From Clavulina sp. PMI_390 (lineage: Eukaryota; Basidiomycota; Agaricomycetes; Cantharellales; Hydnaceae): DNA of 64,000 nucleotides. The stretch lies in the NCBI GenBank assembly GCA_015039315.1, contig WIDE01000011.1, forward strand, positions 310,001 through 374,000. Reading direction: 5' to 3'. Below, in pieces: positions 1 to 12,559 of this stretch (its first letter is position 1; the number at the start of each line of letters is the position of its first letter). Made by a program: the position numbers and the translations under genes. The notes under the pieces are model-generated. The model saw only the letters and a list, made by a program, of their open reading frames with translations. It made no database searches and had not been told where the DNA came from.

Positions 1-407
1 GTTATTAAGCCGAACACGAGTCGGTGTGTGTGCGGAATACAGTCAGCCAAATGCAATCAAGAGTGCCAGCTAGGCCGCTCTTTGGGTGTCAGCGAGCTCT
101 GCAGCGTGAGCAGGAGGGGTTGGAGGACGCGGTTGGGAGAGAGCTGGTGCAGATCGCCGGCTGAGCAAGGCGCAAGTTCTTCTTTGGGCTGAGCGTCAAA
201 ATTGACGGGAGCGCGAGTCCGTCAACACAAACACCAAATGAATTGAGCGGATGAACAGTGTTCAGCAACACATTGCAACAACAAAGCCCTGCACGCGCCG
301 CTTTCCCTCCTCCAACTTCTCATCTCGGATCTGGTCTTCCTCCAAATCTAAGCGCGCATTTCTTTTCCCTTTTCGCATTACCACGTGAGGGGCAAACCAT
401 AACAAAC
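1..407. other. Left-edge intergenic / promoter
   Basis: I see no convincing coding sequence here. The stretch ends in a pyrimidine-rich segment just before the first ATG of the Spc24-like gene and probably holds its promoter and leader. Short open frames on both strands lack family features and fungal splice structure. Confidence 0.4.
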
Positions 408-1433
408 ATGATGCAAGAGGACATCGAGGAGCAGCCACGCGCCGTCGAGCCAGACAACGCCACGCGCCCACTCGCAGCTTCGACGGCTATTGCTTCCGCT
501 AAAGACAAGGAAAGCGATGAGGCTGCCAAGTCCGTGTCCGCTTATTCGGCCCGCTCCTTTTACGTGTTGATCTCTGATCTCCTCCCCCCGAAATGTCAAA
601 ACACACTGTTGATTCAACAGGAAAGCTCTGAGAGACTTTGCAGTGAGCTTGGCGCCGCGCGCGCGAACAGATGTCGGTTATGTCAACAAAACCGAGCGAC
701 TGTTGGAACGCATCAGTACATCTACTACTGCCGAAATTGACAAGCTGAATAGTGAAGAGAACAGTATGCGTCCACTCGCTTCGATCTGTCACTGCATGTC
801 TCACAACCATCACCATGCATTGCCTCCCCTCACCATCCCTGATGCATAGACCTTTCTGCCCAGCTTGCCCGCTTCCAACACGAGCAAGCCCAGCATACCA
901 GCCGCCTCCGAGGACTCAAGTTCGAGCAAAATGTTGCTGACCTTCAGGAAGAAGGGGTTGAAATCGCAAAGGACCTAGCTCAGCTGGAAATGGACGCGAA
1001 TTGGGCGAGCGGCGAAGCGAGTACCCTCAAGGGTGAGATGGGTGGGTTAGAAAAAAGGGACGCCGCGGAAGAATTCGTGGTTGGGAATCAAGTGTGAGTG
1101 CTAAGCCTCTCTGCTCTCGCCAATGGCCCTGTGTGGACATCTTGTTGATTAATCCTATATCAGTCTGGAACTACAGTTGCTGCGTCAACTAGGATTCATG
1201 TTGACCGAGGACGGCGAATTCCTCGTCAGTAAGTTGCACTTCTCATCTCTTCATGCGCTACTCTCCAGCCCAGTCTTCAGTCTATAATGAATTTTCATTC
1301 TCTTCTTTCTTTAGCCTCTGGGGAGGATGTCAATATCATTCCGAGCGAGTCCAACGACACCCGATCGGCCTTTGAGCGGATAAACAGTGCATGGCGTCTA
1401 GCTACTCCGCAAGAGGACTGGCTGGGCGAGTGA
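408..1433 (+). CDS. Spc24-like kinetochore (Ndc80 complex) protein
   Basis: Probable subunit of the Ndc80 complex, which links kinetochores to microtubules. The well-resolved part is an exon starting near 620 that encodes a Lys/Glu-rich helix, an intron at about 765-849, then a long heptad-like coiled coil (exon to 1094, rich in Leu/Gln/Glu). Two small exons follow, at about 1165-1229 and 1316-1433. The second gives the hydrophobic LELQLLRQLGFMLTEDG stretch and the last ends in DWLGE and a stop. Coiled coil followed by a short globular C-terminus beginning LxLxLxRxLGxxL fits fungal Spc24. The N-terminus is uncertain: ATGs at 408 and 411 open a disordered first exon whose donor I could not fix (565 or earlier). 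An unrelated coiled-coil protein remains possible. Confidence 0.5.
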
Positions 1434-1803
1434 AAGGACCCTTCATGTTGGTTTTTTGGGGCTCATGGTAATTCATGTGCCCGACTAAACCTATTCTATT
1501 ATTTTTTTATTTTTTTATTTTTTTTCGTGTAATCTGCTTCTGTTATTCTCCTCTCCAACTGATGGTCCCTCTCTCCGTCTGGGCACAGGACATCAACCAA
1601 CCTGTAAATTTTTGACACCCTTTATGTAATAAACTTCCGTGTGTGAGACCATGATTTAAGGCCCTCCTGCTAGAGACTCTAATGAAGTAAGACACCTCTG
1701 CGAAAGTGACTTGAGCTTAGAGTGAAGATGTGGCTGTGCCCACAGATCACGCCTCCAACTTTTGTCTATCTAAGCTCGATCGACTCGACACCACTCAAGA
1801 GAG
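1434..1803. other. Intergenic, T-rich 3' region and promoter
   Basis: This holds the 3' UTR of the Spc24-like gene, with long T runs around 1498-1525 and an AATAAA-like TAATAAA near 1627, and the promoter of the Tma20 gene. No further gene is visible. Confidence 0.45.
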
Positions 1804-2894
1804 ATGTTCAAAAAGTGTGTAAAAGATACAAGTGCTGCGGCTACCTCTCATTCCTGAAAACCTTTTCCGATTCGCCTCGCCACTGATACTGCTCTCGCCC
1901 ACCTCCTCATCCAAATGCTCATCTCAATTCTGGAACGATCTCATGCAATCACTCTTGTTATCCACTCCATCGTGCTTGGTCGGAAATTTCTAAACACAAC
2001 GATCCTAAAGATTCTCCCCACAAACGGACATCGCGTCCCAGACGCGGATGAAGTCATCGGTCCAGCGCGGTATCAGAACTGCACTCTTGCAGCAGATGCC
2101 ATTGCTGGCGGAAAATGACGGTGCTCTCATGGAGGCTATATGGCCTAAGAAGGAGGGATTAGTTGCTGTCAAATGGTACGTTTAGAGCTATCGTGTGCTC
2201 ATAGTGTTCTCCATCAATGCTCATCGTCCTGTGAACATCCCAATTCCTGCTGGTGTTACCTTTCTCTATGCTGGACCGCATACTGTCATCCTACTTGATT
2301 GATATTCTGGGACCCTTTTGTACACTTGTCCCGCATGGAATCGACACCACCCGGTTGGCCCTCTGGTAGCAGAGACCACATCTCGATATACGCCGTGAAT
2401 GGCGAGCCGCTATTCTTCCAACATTTTGACGGGCCGTATTATCCCACGTTAAAAGTCTTACATAAATGTACGTATCGCCCTGATCCTCGTTTGCCGTCTC
2501 CCATTCCTTCGTTCGAACCGAAGTGACGGTAGCCCGCATCCTTGATCCGCTCACTCACTCACTTGGGCTTTCCTTCAAACACTACCTCGATCAATCATCA
2601 GATCCTACCCTCCTCCCCCAGGTCCGTGTTGACCGTGGCGCGATCCGCTTCCTGCTGTCTGGTGCACATATGATGTGCCCAGGGTTCACGTCCGCAGGTG
2701 GTAGCCTCCCGCCTGCCAACGCCGCAATTCCCGCCGAGACGCCCGTTGCCATCCATGCAGAGGGCAAGGAGCACGCAGTGGGCATAGGATTGTTGAAGCT
2801 GAGCACAGAGGAAATCAAGAAAGTCAACAAGGGTGTTGGATGTGAGGTCGCTACGTATGTGGGGGATGACCTATGGATGGTTGAGAAACTCTGA
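1804..2894 (+). CDS. TMA20: Translation machinery-associated protein 20 (MCTS1 homologue, PUA domain)
   Basis: Ribosome-associated factor that acts with Tma22/DENR in tRNA and 40S recycling and re-initiation (family knowledge). The start ATG at 1804 gives MFKK, the family's usual N-terminus, directly before a GTGTGT donor. The next clear exon (about 2040-2174) encodes a KSSVQRGIR helix and PKKEGLVAVK. An exon from 2370 gives HISIYAVNGEPLFFQH, and the last exon (about 2602-2894) carries the PUA domain with VDRGAIRFLLSGAHMMCPG, AEGKEHAVGIG and VNKGVGCEV. Each of these has a counterpart in human MCTS1 and yeast Tma20. At least three introns are present, and a short exon between 1815 and 2040 may be unassigned. 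The gene is ordinary in length (about 180 residues) and independent of its neighbours. Confidence 0.9.
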
Positions 2895-3486
2895 CCGAGG
2901 GGACTCACTCCCGAGGGCACGGATTTGTGTCTAGTTGTACCTGGTTTATGTATCATCTGTTCTCAGGCGTGTTTTTGGCAAGGAATAAGGGTTTGACAGG
3001 CAGGCTGTTGGCTTCGAGGGGGATTGCCAAATAACGCGGGGGGTCTTGGCATTGCTGTGTGGCAGGAGCAAGGAACCTTAGTAATGTGATTCGGGTTTCG
3101 GCGTGCCCAGCGCGGAATTTGACCCGACAGGCGACGAGATTCATTACACTATAAATAGTCAGGCGGTCGTGGATGTTTTCCGACGGCGATTGATATGGCG
3201 CTGTTGGGAGGCCGAGCAGTGGTGCACGCGTTTCCACCCCTGGATCGCAACGAAAATCCGTCCAACTTGCGCAAGAAAGAGACCGCGAAGGGGGCTAATA
3301 TTATTTTTGATGTACAATATCTTCGGGGAATCCTGCGAAGTGGACCCAAGGGACTCGCACGTCACCAAGAAAATTGAAGCGACAGGGAAACGTAAAAAGT
3401 TTGAATTGCTGACTAAGCAGGGGAGCCAGCTCCTTCCTCGTTCCAACCAGCCCACCAACCCAACTTGCGACCAGCGACGACGCCCC
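2895..3486 (+). promoter_or_regulatory. TMA20 3' end and FKS1 promoter/leader
   Basis: A TATA-like element, TATAAATAG, lies at 3150-3158, about 330 bases before the chosen FKS1 start. The FKS1 reading frame is open from 3103 and contains one earlier in-frame ATG at 3310, which would add 59 residues. I prefer the ATG at 3487 because it gives the MSRPR-type start followed at once by the usual Pro/Asp/Tyr-rich FKS N-terminus. The TATA assignment is an inference from sequence only. Confidence 0.35.
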
Positions 3487-6400
3487 ATGTCGCGCCCGCG
3501 CATTCCTGAACCGGCGTACGGTGCGCAGTCGCCACCGCCTGTCGACCCGCGTGACCCCTATGGCGCCCAGGGCCACTACCAAGACGGTGGTGCCAACCGA
3601 CTGTACTCAGACGAGGACGAGCCTGCTGCTGCTCGCTCCTATGCCCATCCTTCCCACCCCGGCCCTCCTCCCGGCGCCCAATACGATCGCAGAGGACAGT
3701 ATGCAGACCAGGGTATTCAGGAAGCTGCATACGATCCATATGGTGCGTTTTTCGCCGTCGGTTGTCGAGTATCCAATCTCACGTCACATCTAATCATTTG
3801 TCCACACTATCGACTCTGGACTGGTCCTGGGCGTGCAATTTTGTGAACAGCTCCTCGCTCACGAGATACTGACACCGACAGCGACCTCGATTATCCCCAA
3901 CCAAGAGGCGCGTACACGCCGTCCGCAGAATCACTCCCATCACCGCGTTTTGGCCGCTCCGACTCGTCCACTCCGACGTTCCATGAGCAGCAACTTCTCA
4001 TGGGCGGCGAGCCCTATCCCACCTGGACGACCGACAAGCAAATTCCTATCTCAAAAGAAGAGGTATGTGTCGATGTGGTCGCCGTGTCACCTTTTGATGC
4101 TCATTTGCCCGCCCAATATCATATCTGTTCGCGTGTTCATAGGTGGAAGGTACGGACCTCCTGTCGGCATCACGCCTTGCCTACACATGCTGATCGTTTC
4201 TTTTCTCCTTTTCGTGCTTTCTTTAGACATTTGCTTGGATCTTCAGATGAAGTTTGGATTCCAGCGCGAGTCTATGCGAAATATTGTACGTCAAACGTTC
4301 TCGCCCTTGTGCTGCGGCTCTCCGTCTTGTTGCCAAGCAACTTCGAATGTGCCTGTTCCCAGCTCGGGCTTCCTCGATCAGAGTTTTATCTCACGTCTTG
4401 ATGCCTCCACATACGACGAACAATTTGCTCACTTCCGTTGCCGTTCCTCCCGTCCCTTGCCAAACATGTAGTTCGACTTCCTCATGCAACTGCTCGACAG
4501 CCGTGCATCACGGATGACTCCTTCCCAAGCTCTCCTCACCCTGCACGCCGACTATATTGGCGGGCCGCACGCCAATTATCGCAAGTGGTATTTTGCTGCA
4601 CAGCTTGACCTTGATGATGCCGTGGGGCATTCAAACAACCCTGGCCTCAACCGCCTCAAGTCTGTGAAACGCAACGGCGGGCGACAGCCTCCTGCCCGAG
4701 GGAGCGGTGCAAAATCCCTGGAAGTGGCGTTGAACAACTGGCGGCAAGCCATGCTCAACATGAGCGCTTATGATCGGGTCCGGCAATTGGCACTCTACCT
4801 CCTCGTGTGGGGTGAGGCGAGCAACGTCCGTTTCATGCCCGAGTGCATTTGCTTCTTGTTCAAGTGCGCGGATGACTACTATCGGAGTCCCGAGTGCCAG
4901 AACCGCATCGAGCCCGTACCAGAAGGCTTATACCTTCATTCGGTCATCAAGCCTCTATATAGGTTTTTGCGAGACCAAGGGTACGAGCTGCTCGACGGAA
5001 AGTACGTGCGGAGAGAAAGGGATCACGATAGGATCATCGGGTATGATGATGTGAACCAACTCTTCTGGTACCCTGAGGGTATCGCACGAATTGTCTTGGC
5101 TGACAAGGTACGTTGAACTTTTTTCGGTTTGTCATATCTTCCTTGATTCTCATCGTGATCTACGCGCCTCTAGTCACGACTCGTTGATGTGCCACCAGCC
5201 CAGCGATTCATGAAGCTTGATAAAGTGGACTGGAATGCTGTCTTCTTCAAAACGTACTACGAGCGACGAACATTCCTGCAACTGCTCGTGCACTTCAACC
5301 GTATCTGGGTTATCCACATCTCGCTCTACTGGTTCTACACCTCGTACAATTCCCAGCGTGTGTACAGGCAGAAGGACGGAGCAAACCCGACGGCTGCCAT
5401 GAAGTGGTCCGTCACTGCTCTTGGTGGAGCTGTTGCTACCCTTATCATGATTGCTGTCACGCTGGCCGAATTCACCCTCCTCCCTACCACCTGGAACAAC
5501 TCGTCTCATCTTACCCGCAGGCTATTCTTCCTACTTGTTACCCTCTGCCTTACCGCCGGTCCCTCCGTCTATATCCTGTTCTATGACAATGGAAGCTCGA
5601 GCAACCTGCCACTGATTCTCGGCATGGTCCAGTTCTTCCTCGCCGTCGTCGCCACGCTGTTGTTTGGGATCATCCCTTCAGGCCGAATGTTCGGCGACAG
5701 GGTGGCGAGCAAGTCGCGCAAGTACCTTGCCTCGCAGACCTTCACCGCCTCGTATGCATCGCTCTCGCGCGAGGCACGCGCAACATCGATTCTGCTTTGG
5801 GTCCTCATTTTCGGGTGCAAGTTCGCCGAGTCGTACTTCTTCCTTACGCAGTCGTTCCAATACCCCATTCAAGTCATGGTCGGGATGAAGGTCCAGTCGT
5901 GCACCACAAAGTACATCGGGAATGGCCTCTGCAGAAACCAAGTCGCGTTTACCCTTGCGATTATGTACGTCATGGACTTGGTGCTCTTCTTCCTCGACAC
6001 TTTCTTGTGGTATGTCATCTGGAACACGGTCTTCTCCATCGCGAGAAGCTTTGCGCTTGGTCTGTCCATTTGGACTCCCTGGAATAAGATCTACTCCCGG
6101 CTGCCCAAGAGGATCTATGCGAAGCTCTTGGCTACGGAGGATATGGGTGGCCGGTATAAGCCCAAGGTAAATTTTGTTTCCCTTTCGTTTGTCATATTGT
6201 GATACTGACCACTATTTTTAGGTTTTGGTGTCCCAAGTTTGGAACGCGATCATCATCTCGATGTACCGTGAGCATTTGCTCTCCATAGACCACGTCCAGA
6301 AGCTTCTCTACCATCAGGTGCAAGGCGAGAATGACAGGAGAACGCTCCGCGCTCCACCCTTCTTCCTTGCTCAGGGTGACCCCAAGCAGGCCGGCGAGTT

Positions 6401-9400
6401 CTTCCCTCCTGGACGGAGCGAGGCCGAGCGTCGTATTTCGTTCTTCGCGCAGTCCCTTACCACCACCATGCCTCAGGCTCTTCCCGTCGACGCCATGCCC
6501 ACGTTCACCGTCCTCGTGCCTCACTACTCTGAGAAGGTCATCCTGTCACTTCGCGAGATCATTCGTGAGCAGGACCAGTTTACCCGTGTCACCCTACTCG
6601 AGTACCTGAAACAGCTGCACCCGATCGAGTGGGACAACTTCGTCAAGGATACCAAGATTCTGGCCGAGGAGGCCGCCTTGTACCAGAATGGTGGAACAAC
6701 CACACCGTTCCGCGAGGACGAAAAGTCGAGCAAGGTGGATGATCTGCCATACTACCTCGTTGGTTTCAAGAGCTCTGCGCCCGAGTATACTTTGCGTACA
6801 AGGATTTGGGCTAGCTTGCGCGCACAGACGCTGTACCGTACCGTCTCAGGCATGATGAACTACTCCAAGGCCATCAAGCTCCTGTACCGTGTGGAGAACC
6901 CAGAGGTCGTTCAGCTTTTCGGAGCCAGCGCGGAGAAGCTTGAGCGCGAGCTTGAGCGTATGGCCCGTCGCAAGTTCAAGTTCATTGTGTCCATGCAGCG
7001 TTATGCCAAGTTCAACGCTGAGGAGTACGAGAACGTCGAGTTCCTGTTGCGTGCGTACCCGGATCTGCAAATCGCCTACCTGGATGAAGAGGCTCCTAGC
7101 AACGCTGGTGGCGAGCCGCGTCTGTTCTCTGCGCTTATCGACGGTCACTCCGAGTTCATCCCAGAGACTGGCAGGAGACGGCCCAAATTCCGTGTCGAGC
7201 TTCCTGGTAACCCTATTCTTGGAGACGGCAAGTCGGACAACCAGAACCATGCGCTTGTGTTCTACCGTGGCGAGTACCTCCAGCTTATCGATGCGAACCA
7301 AGACAACTACCTCGAGGAGTGCATCAAGATTCGAAATGTGCTCGGAGAGTTCGAGGAGTTGGGCAACTCGACCAAGAACCCGTATGCTCAGTGGACCGCC
7401 AAAGAGATGACCCGCTCCCCCGTCGCTATTGTCGGTGCTCGCGAGTACATCTTCTCGGAGAACATTGGTATCTTGGGTGACTTGGCGGCCGGAAAGGAAC
7501 AGACGTTCGGTACCATGACGGCACGAGGGCTGGCGTGGATTGGAGGCAAGTTGCATTACGGACATCCGGATTTCCTCAATGCGATCTACATGACGACGCG
7601 TGGAGGTGTGTCCAAAGCCCAAAAGGGTCTGCATCTTAACGAGGATATCTTCGCCGGCATGAATGCCTTTGGTCGTGGTGGTCGCATCAAGCACTCGGAG
7701 TACTACCAGTGCGGCAAGGGACGTGACTTGGGCTTTGGCACGATCTTGAACTTCCAGACCAAGATTGGCACTGGTATGGGAGAGCAAATGCTCAGTCGCG
7801 AGTACTACTACCTCGGCAGCCAGCTTCCTATCGACCGTTTCTTGACGTTCTACTACGCCCATCCGGGTTTCCACATCAACAACATCCTGGTCATTCTGTC
7901 CGTTCAAGTGTTCATGGTTTGCTGTAAGTTTCCAATTACCCGCGCAGCTGCAACGATATTGACATCTCTTCCTAGTGGTGTACTTCGGTACGCTTAACAA
8001 GTCCTTGTTGATTTGCAAGTTCGATACCCAGAATGCAAGTGGACGTGGCCAAGCTGGCTGTTACAACTTGGAGCCCGTGTTCGCCTGGATCAAGCGATGC
8101 ATCATCAGTATCTTCCTTGTGTTCATCATCGCTTTCTTGCCTCTGTTCTTGCAAGGTATGTACCTTTAGCTAATTTAACTCTTCACTAGCGTTCTCATTC
8201 CTCTTATCTACAGAACTGGTTGAGCGTGGAACTGGACGGGCCATCGTTCGGTTTGCCAAGCAATTCGGCTCAGCATCGCCTATCTTCGAGGTTTTCTCGA
8301 CCCAGATCTACACCCACTCCATCCTGTCCAACTTGACGTTCGGTGGTGCTCGTTACATTGCCACAGGTCGTGGTTTCGCCACGACTCGCATTCCTTTCAG
8401 CTTGCTGTACTCTCGGTTTGCAGGGCCTAGCATCTACCTAGGAATGCGAACAGCCCTACTTCTGCTGTATGTCACGCTCGCCATCTGGATGCCTCATTTG
8501 ATCTACTTCTGGATCACCGTGATGGCGCTCTGCGTTGCACCCTTCATGTTCAACCCGCATCAGTTCCTGTTCGCGGACTACATGATTGATTACCGCGAGT
8601 TCCTCCGCTGGATGTCGCGCGGTAACTCGCGTTCGCATGCGAACTCCTGGATTGGATATTGCCGGCTGTCACGAACGAACATCACTGGTTTCAAGAAGAA
8701 GAAGCTTGGACATCCCAGCGAGAAATTGTCGGGTGATGTTCCTCGCGCGAGCTGGCGCACAGTGTTGGTCTCTGAGATCATCTTCCCCATCTGTTACGCC
8801 GTTCTCTTCGTGATCGCCTACATTTTCATCAAATCGTTCGCTCAGGCGGGCACCTCCGCGCGCGCATCCCCCCTAATCCGTACTGCTATCGTCGCCATCG
8901 GCCCTATTGCGTGGAACGCTGCCGTGCTGTTCGTGTTGTTCCTGGTGTCGATGTTTATGGGCCCTATGATGGGGTCATTCGCCAAGTTCGGTGCAGTCAT
9001 CGCAACTATTGCACACGTCCTCGCCGTCGTCGGCATGGTTGGCTTCTTCGAATTCCTCTGGTACCTCGAGCTCTGGGATGTATCTCATGCAGTGCTTGGT
9101 CTCATCGCCACCATTGCTGTCCAGAGAGCAATCAACAAGTTCCTCATTGCTGTTTGCCTCTCGCGAGAGTACAAGCACGACGAAGCCAACAGGGCCTGGT
9201 GGACTGGTAGGTGGTACGGACGAAGCTTTGGCGGGAGTGCAGTCGCGCAGATGATGCGTGAGTACATCGTGAAGATCATCGAGATGACCTTGTGGAGTGG
9301 CGACTTCCTGCTGGGCCACTTCCTCATGCTGTTGATGACACCCCTCATTCTGGTGCCATACATCGACAAGCTGCACACTACTCGTAAGTTCTACCATTTG

Positions 9401-9761
9401 ACACTGGTGAAGTGGGTTTAGTGTCTAACAATTTTCGATAGTCCTGCTCTGGCTACACCCCTCCAAGCAGATCCGTGCACCCTTGTACTCGATCAAGCAA
9501 CGGAAGCGGCGACAAGCTATCGTGAGTTCTCAGCCCTCCACTGCACCTATTGAACATAAAGGCTTACAGCCACTCTTCTAGGTTCTCACTTATGGTTTGA
9601 TTTACGCGACCATTATGGGAGCGTTCGTCGCACTCATCGCTATTCGTACGTCTTACCTCTTGACTTGCGGTGATCTATTGTGTTAACCCTCGCTCCTTCC
9701 AATAGCTGCTATCTTCCGGACATCCCTTCATTCTGGATGCTCAATATGCTCCAGCATCTAG
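3487..9761 (+). CDS. FKS1: 1,3-beta-D-glucan synthase catalytic subunit
   Basis: Plasma-membrane GT48 enzyme that polymerises UDP-glucose into wall 1,3-beta-glucan; regulated by Rho1 and the target of echinocandins (family knowledge). About 12 exons encode roughly 1,800 residues, normal for the family. In order: a disordered Pro/Tyr-rich N-terminus; the FKS1 domain ([33 protein letters not shown]); a first membrane block (about 5380-6100); the large cytosolic glucan synthase domain (6222-7920) with [32 protein letters not shown] and [10 protein letters not shown]; and a second block of many membrane helices (7975-9761). Exon 3 is only 7 nt (4143-4149) and is needed to keep frame. The first donor is approximate (about 3743-3746). 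Hot spot 1 (about 5839-5870) reads FLTQSFQYP and hot spot 2 (about 8080-8105) [10 protein letters not shown]. The last exon ends at a TAG at 9759. Confidence 0.97.
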
Positions 9762-10724
9762 GTTTCACTCCCTCCTAACAATATCATCTCTCTCTATTGT
9801 ATCCTTTCTTTACCGCACTTCATAGACTGCAGGCGTCCAGGCTGGTCCACTGCCTGGACTGCTTATTACCGCTTCCTCTACGTTCACCTCTCACGTACCC
9901 GCACGTTAGTCATCGCATATACACTGTCCTACCGTCGCGCCCTCCCTCCTTCACCCACCTCTCCCACTTTTCCCTTTTTGCTGCACTTTTATCATACGCA
10001 ATAAGTCAAATAGCACCGCACTACTTACATGGACACTTGGTTCTTCGCTCTAACCCGTAAATATCATCTTTGCCGCTTTCTCTTGGCCCTGATCGTTTGT
10101 CAATTCTACCCCTCCAGATTTGGTTTGGTGTGGTTTGACTTGACTGGAGTGGTCAGCTGGCTCTGCTAGTACTTGGGGTTTATTTTCTCTTCCATCGCTC
10201 TCACTTCACTTGTCTTTTTTTCTCTCTCTGCCTCTTGATAGCGCATGCGCATTGTTTTTACGTACTTACGTATGATTTATTCGATGAAGACATCCCTAAT
10301 GCAAAATTGAGAGTGGACAACGCGCCACTTATACTCAACAGCTGACATTGGCGATGAGCTAACACTGTCTACTAACAAACTGCAATCTAGCCAGTCTGAC
10401 TGGCAAAAAAAAGTTATCGTATTCTAGCTATATCGTATCGAGCATTTCGTTTGGGCGGCTCAGTCTTTATCTGAGTCCGTTCATGAAAGTACAGGAGAAG
10501 AAAAATTCACAATTGAAAAAGAAAAAAGAGAAGTTGAGAAAGCAAGCAACACACGAGCATAGAGGCAAACTCGCTGAAGCAAGCAAAGCGACTGCATATG
10601 CCATGTTAACACCCACGGTATCGTACCGGTGCATGCACTAGTACTCGTGAGAGGAGAAGAAGAAAAAGGGGAACGGAAGTGAACTACAAAAAGGCTGTGT
10701 TGGAAGGCGTATGCGAGCAGTACC
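9762..10724. other. Convergent intergenic region
   Basis: The 3' ends of FKS1 (plus) and the SUR7-like gene (minus) meet here. The stretch is pyrimidine-rich after the FKS1 stop, with CT-rich tracts near 9895-9990 and 10190-10235. It carries no recognisable gene on either strand. It is long for a convergent gap in this window. Confidence 0.45.
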
Positions 10725-12106
10725 CTACCGCTCATACCGTCTTCGCGCGAACGCATAACGTGATCGGTAGGTATACCAGCTGCGGGATTGCGTAAAGGGA
10801 GCGTCAGTAAAGGTATCAGGTGGAACCCACGATAGTGTTGTGGAAGTGGTAAACATACCTCAGGAAATACGGAAATATTGCGACGAGATCAGCAGCGAAT
10901 GATGCCCAAATAAGCCATAGAGCGACACCATAGGTTACCGTGATGCCTATAGACGTCGAGTACACCTATTGGACACCAATGTGCAATGCACGGTATTAGC
11001 GATCAGAAATAGATTGCCAGCCAACATGTAACGGTTTACCTCATAAGAGTTGATAGGTTGCATTTGTCCAATCAGCGCAGTGTATATCGACGCTCCAATG
11101 AGCAGCGTAAGAGTCGATATAATACTCAAGACAAACGCAATTGTAAATGTCGCATTGTGTCGTATGAGACCGCTGTATTGCGAATTCATCGATGTGGTTC
11201 AAATTGCTCGTCAGCCAACCATCCACAGTTCCGCAGCAAAAGCCAAGCTTTGAGGAAACAAAGTTTTTACGTACGCCAAAAAGGTCAAAAAAGTTGCCAC
11301 GGTCCCAAAGAACACAAACACAAAGCCAGCCTTGGAGGTGTTTACGTCGTAGTTGGAGTCCTTGATCTTTCCCGGTGCTTCCTCGATTGTGAGTTCGGCC
11401 ACCGTTTGGTCGGCCGGGGGGATCTCGGCTCCTATGACATGAAGAATATCCAACGGGAATGCAAAGGAGCCATTCCCTTCTGCAGTACAGACACCTTCTC
11501 CACTGGCGGGATTGATATAACCACAATAACCTAAGATTGAGAGGGTAATGAACAAGAGGCATCGGAACAGCACGGGAGCAAGCCGCGGGCTGGGCTTACC
11601 GTAGAATCCCCATCGATAGACTTGGCGCAGGCCGTACCCTTGTTCAAGAGGCGAGAAGGGAGTGTTGTTGTACAAGTCGGGAAAGGTGAGTCCAGTGGAT
11701 TTTGCCAAAGCGACTCTGCATGCCCAAGCTCATTAGTCATGCATGGGGAGTAATGGCCATGAGAGAACGGCGAACATACCCAAACCCAGACACATTGACG
11801 TTGACCTGACGGAAGAGTTTATTAGGGTGAGAAAGTCTGAGTGCTGGGAATGCAAAGCTTACAATGCTGATATCTCGTGCTACTGCGTTATGAGTCGTTG
11901 AGCCGGCCTGTTCAAGTGCGGTACAAGTGAGCGCTTAGACGAACAAGACAAGGAATGTTAAAAGTGGTCTCATACATGGGCGAAAATAAGCATCAAGGTG
12001 GCGCTCAGACTGAATTTAGAGTCGCATGCATAGGAAAGCAAGAGAGGACATGCGCCAAGTCAGACAAGGGGGGTTCTTGGAGTGTGGTAGAGAACGCCAG
12101 GTGCAT
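10725..12106 (-). CDS. SUR7/PalI-family four-helix membrane protein
   Basis: Tetraspan protein of the eisosome/pH-signalling family. Read on the minus strand: TM1 (LSATLMLIFAH, about 12010-11970); an extracellular loop with NVNVSG; the family signature WGFYGYC, created by splicing across an intron at about 11533-11602; CGYINPASGEGVCT; then TM2 (GFVFVFFGTVATFLTFLAY), TM3 (about 11160-11060) and TM4 (TVTYGVALWLIWASFAADL, about 10955-10900). A short basic tail ends at a stop at 10725. At least seven introns are present, most under 80 nt. The first exon is uncertain: an ATG at 12104-12106 with a weak GTCTGA donor keeps frame. In other fungi the family affects membrane compartments, wall integrity and ambient-pH signalling; which role applies here cannot be told. 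Confidence 0.8.
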
Positions 12107-12559
12107 TCATCGGAGGCAAAAAGATCCAACACTAACGACAAAAAGGACGCTAGGCCGATGCATATCTCCCCTCGCATCGCGTGTCGTTATACAGTTCGTG
12201 AGTGTTGGAATCCAGAGAGCAAGAGACTGGGGAGGAGCACAGGTGGAGGAAAAAGCTAAGAGTGGTGGTCGCGCAGCACTTGATGGGTGGCCTTACAGTC
12301 GCCTCGAGGCCCAACAACACCTGCCAGACCTGTCAAACAACAAGGCCAAACACATCCTCGAACTGAATGCCGCCATTCAAAATGAGATGACTGTGTCTCT
12401 ATTGTTCTTGATGCGGCATGCTGCACGCTTTTGCCCTGGGTTTGACTGTCTCTGTGAATACCCCTTGAGCGTGGATATACATAATAGTGGACCCATACAA
12501 TTATGATTAGCAGTAAGGCAAGAAATAAGAAAACAAAAGAAACGACAAATGTGTACATG
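12107..12559. other. Intergenic between tandem minus-strand genes
   Basis: This holds the 3' region of the Heh1-like gene and the promoter of the SUR7-like gene, both on the minus strand. The plus-strand open frame across it overlaps both genes and shows no domain, so I do not call it. Confidence 0.4.

Noticed and set aside
3310..3486. Alternative upstream ATG for FKS1 adding 59 residues
   Set aside because: The added residues do not resemble FKS N-termini, while the ATG at 3487 gives the usual start; the upstream ATG cannot be excluded.
6846..8018. 390-codon minus-strand open frame opposite FKS1
   Set aside because: It is an antisense shadow of the strongly codon-biased glucan synthase exon; the product has no domain and the plus strand is plainly coding.
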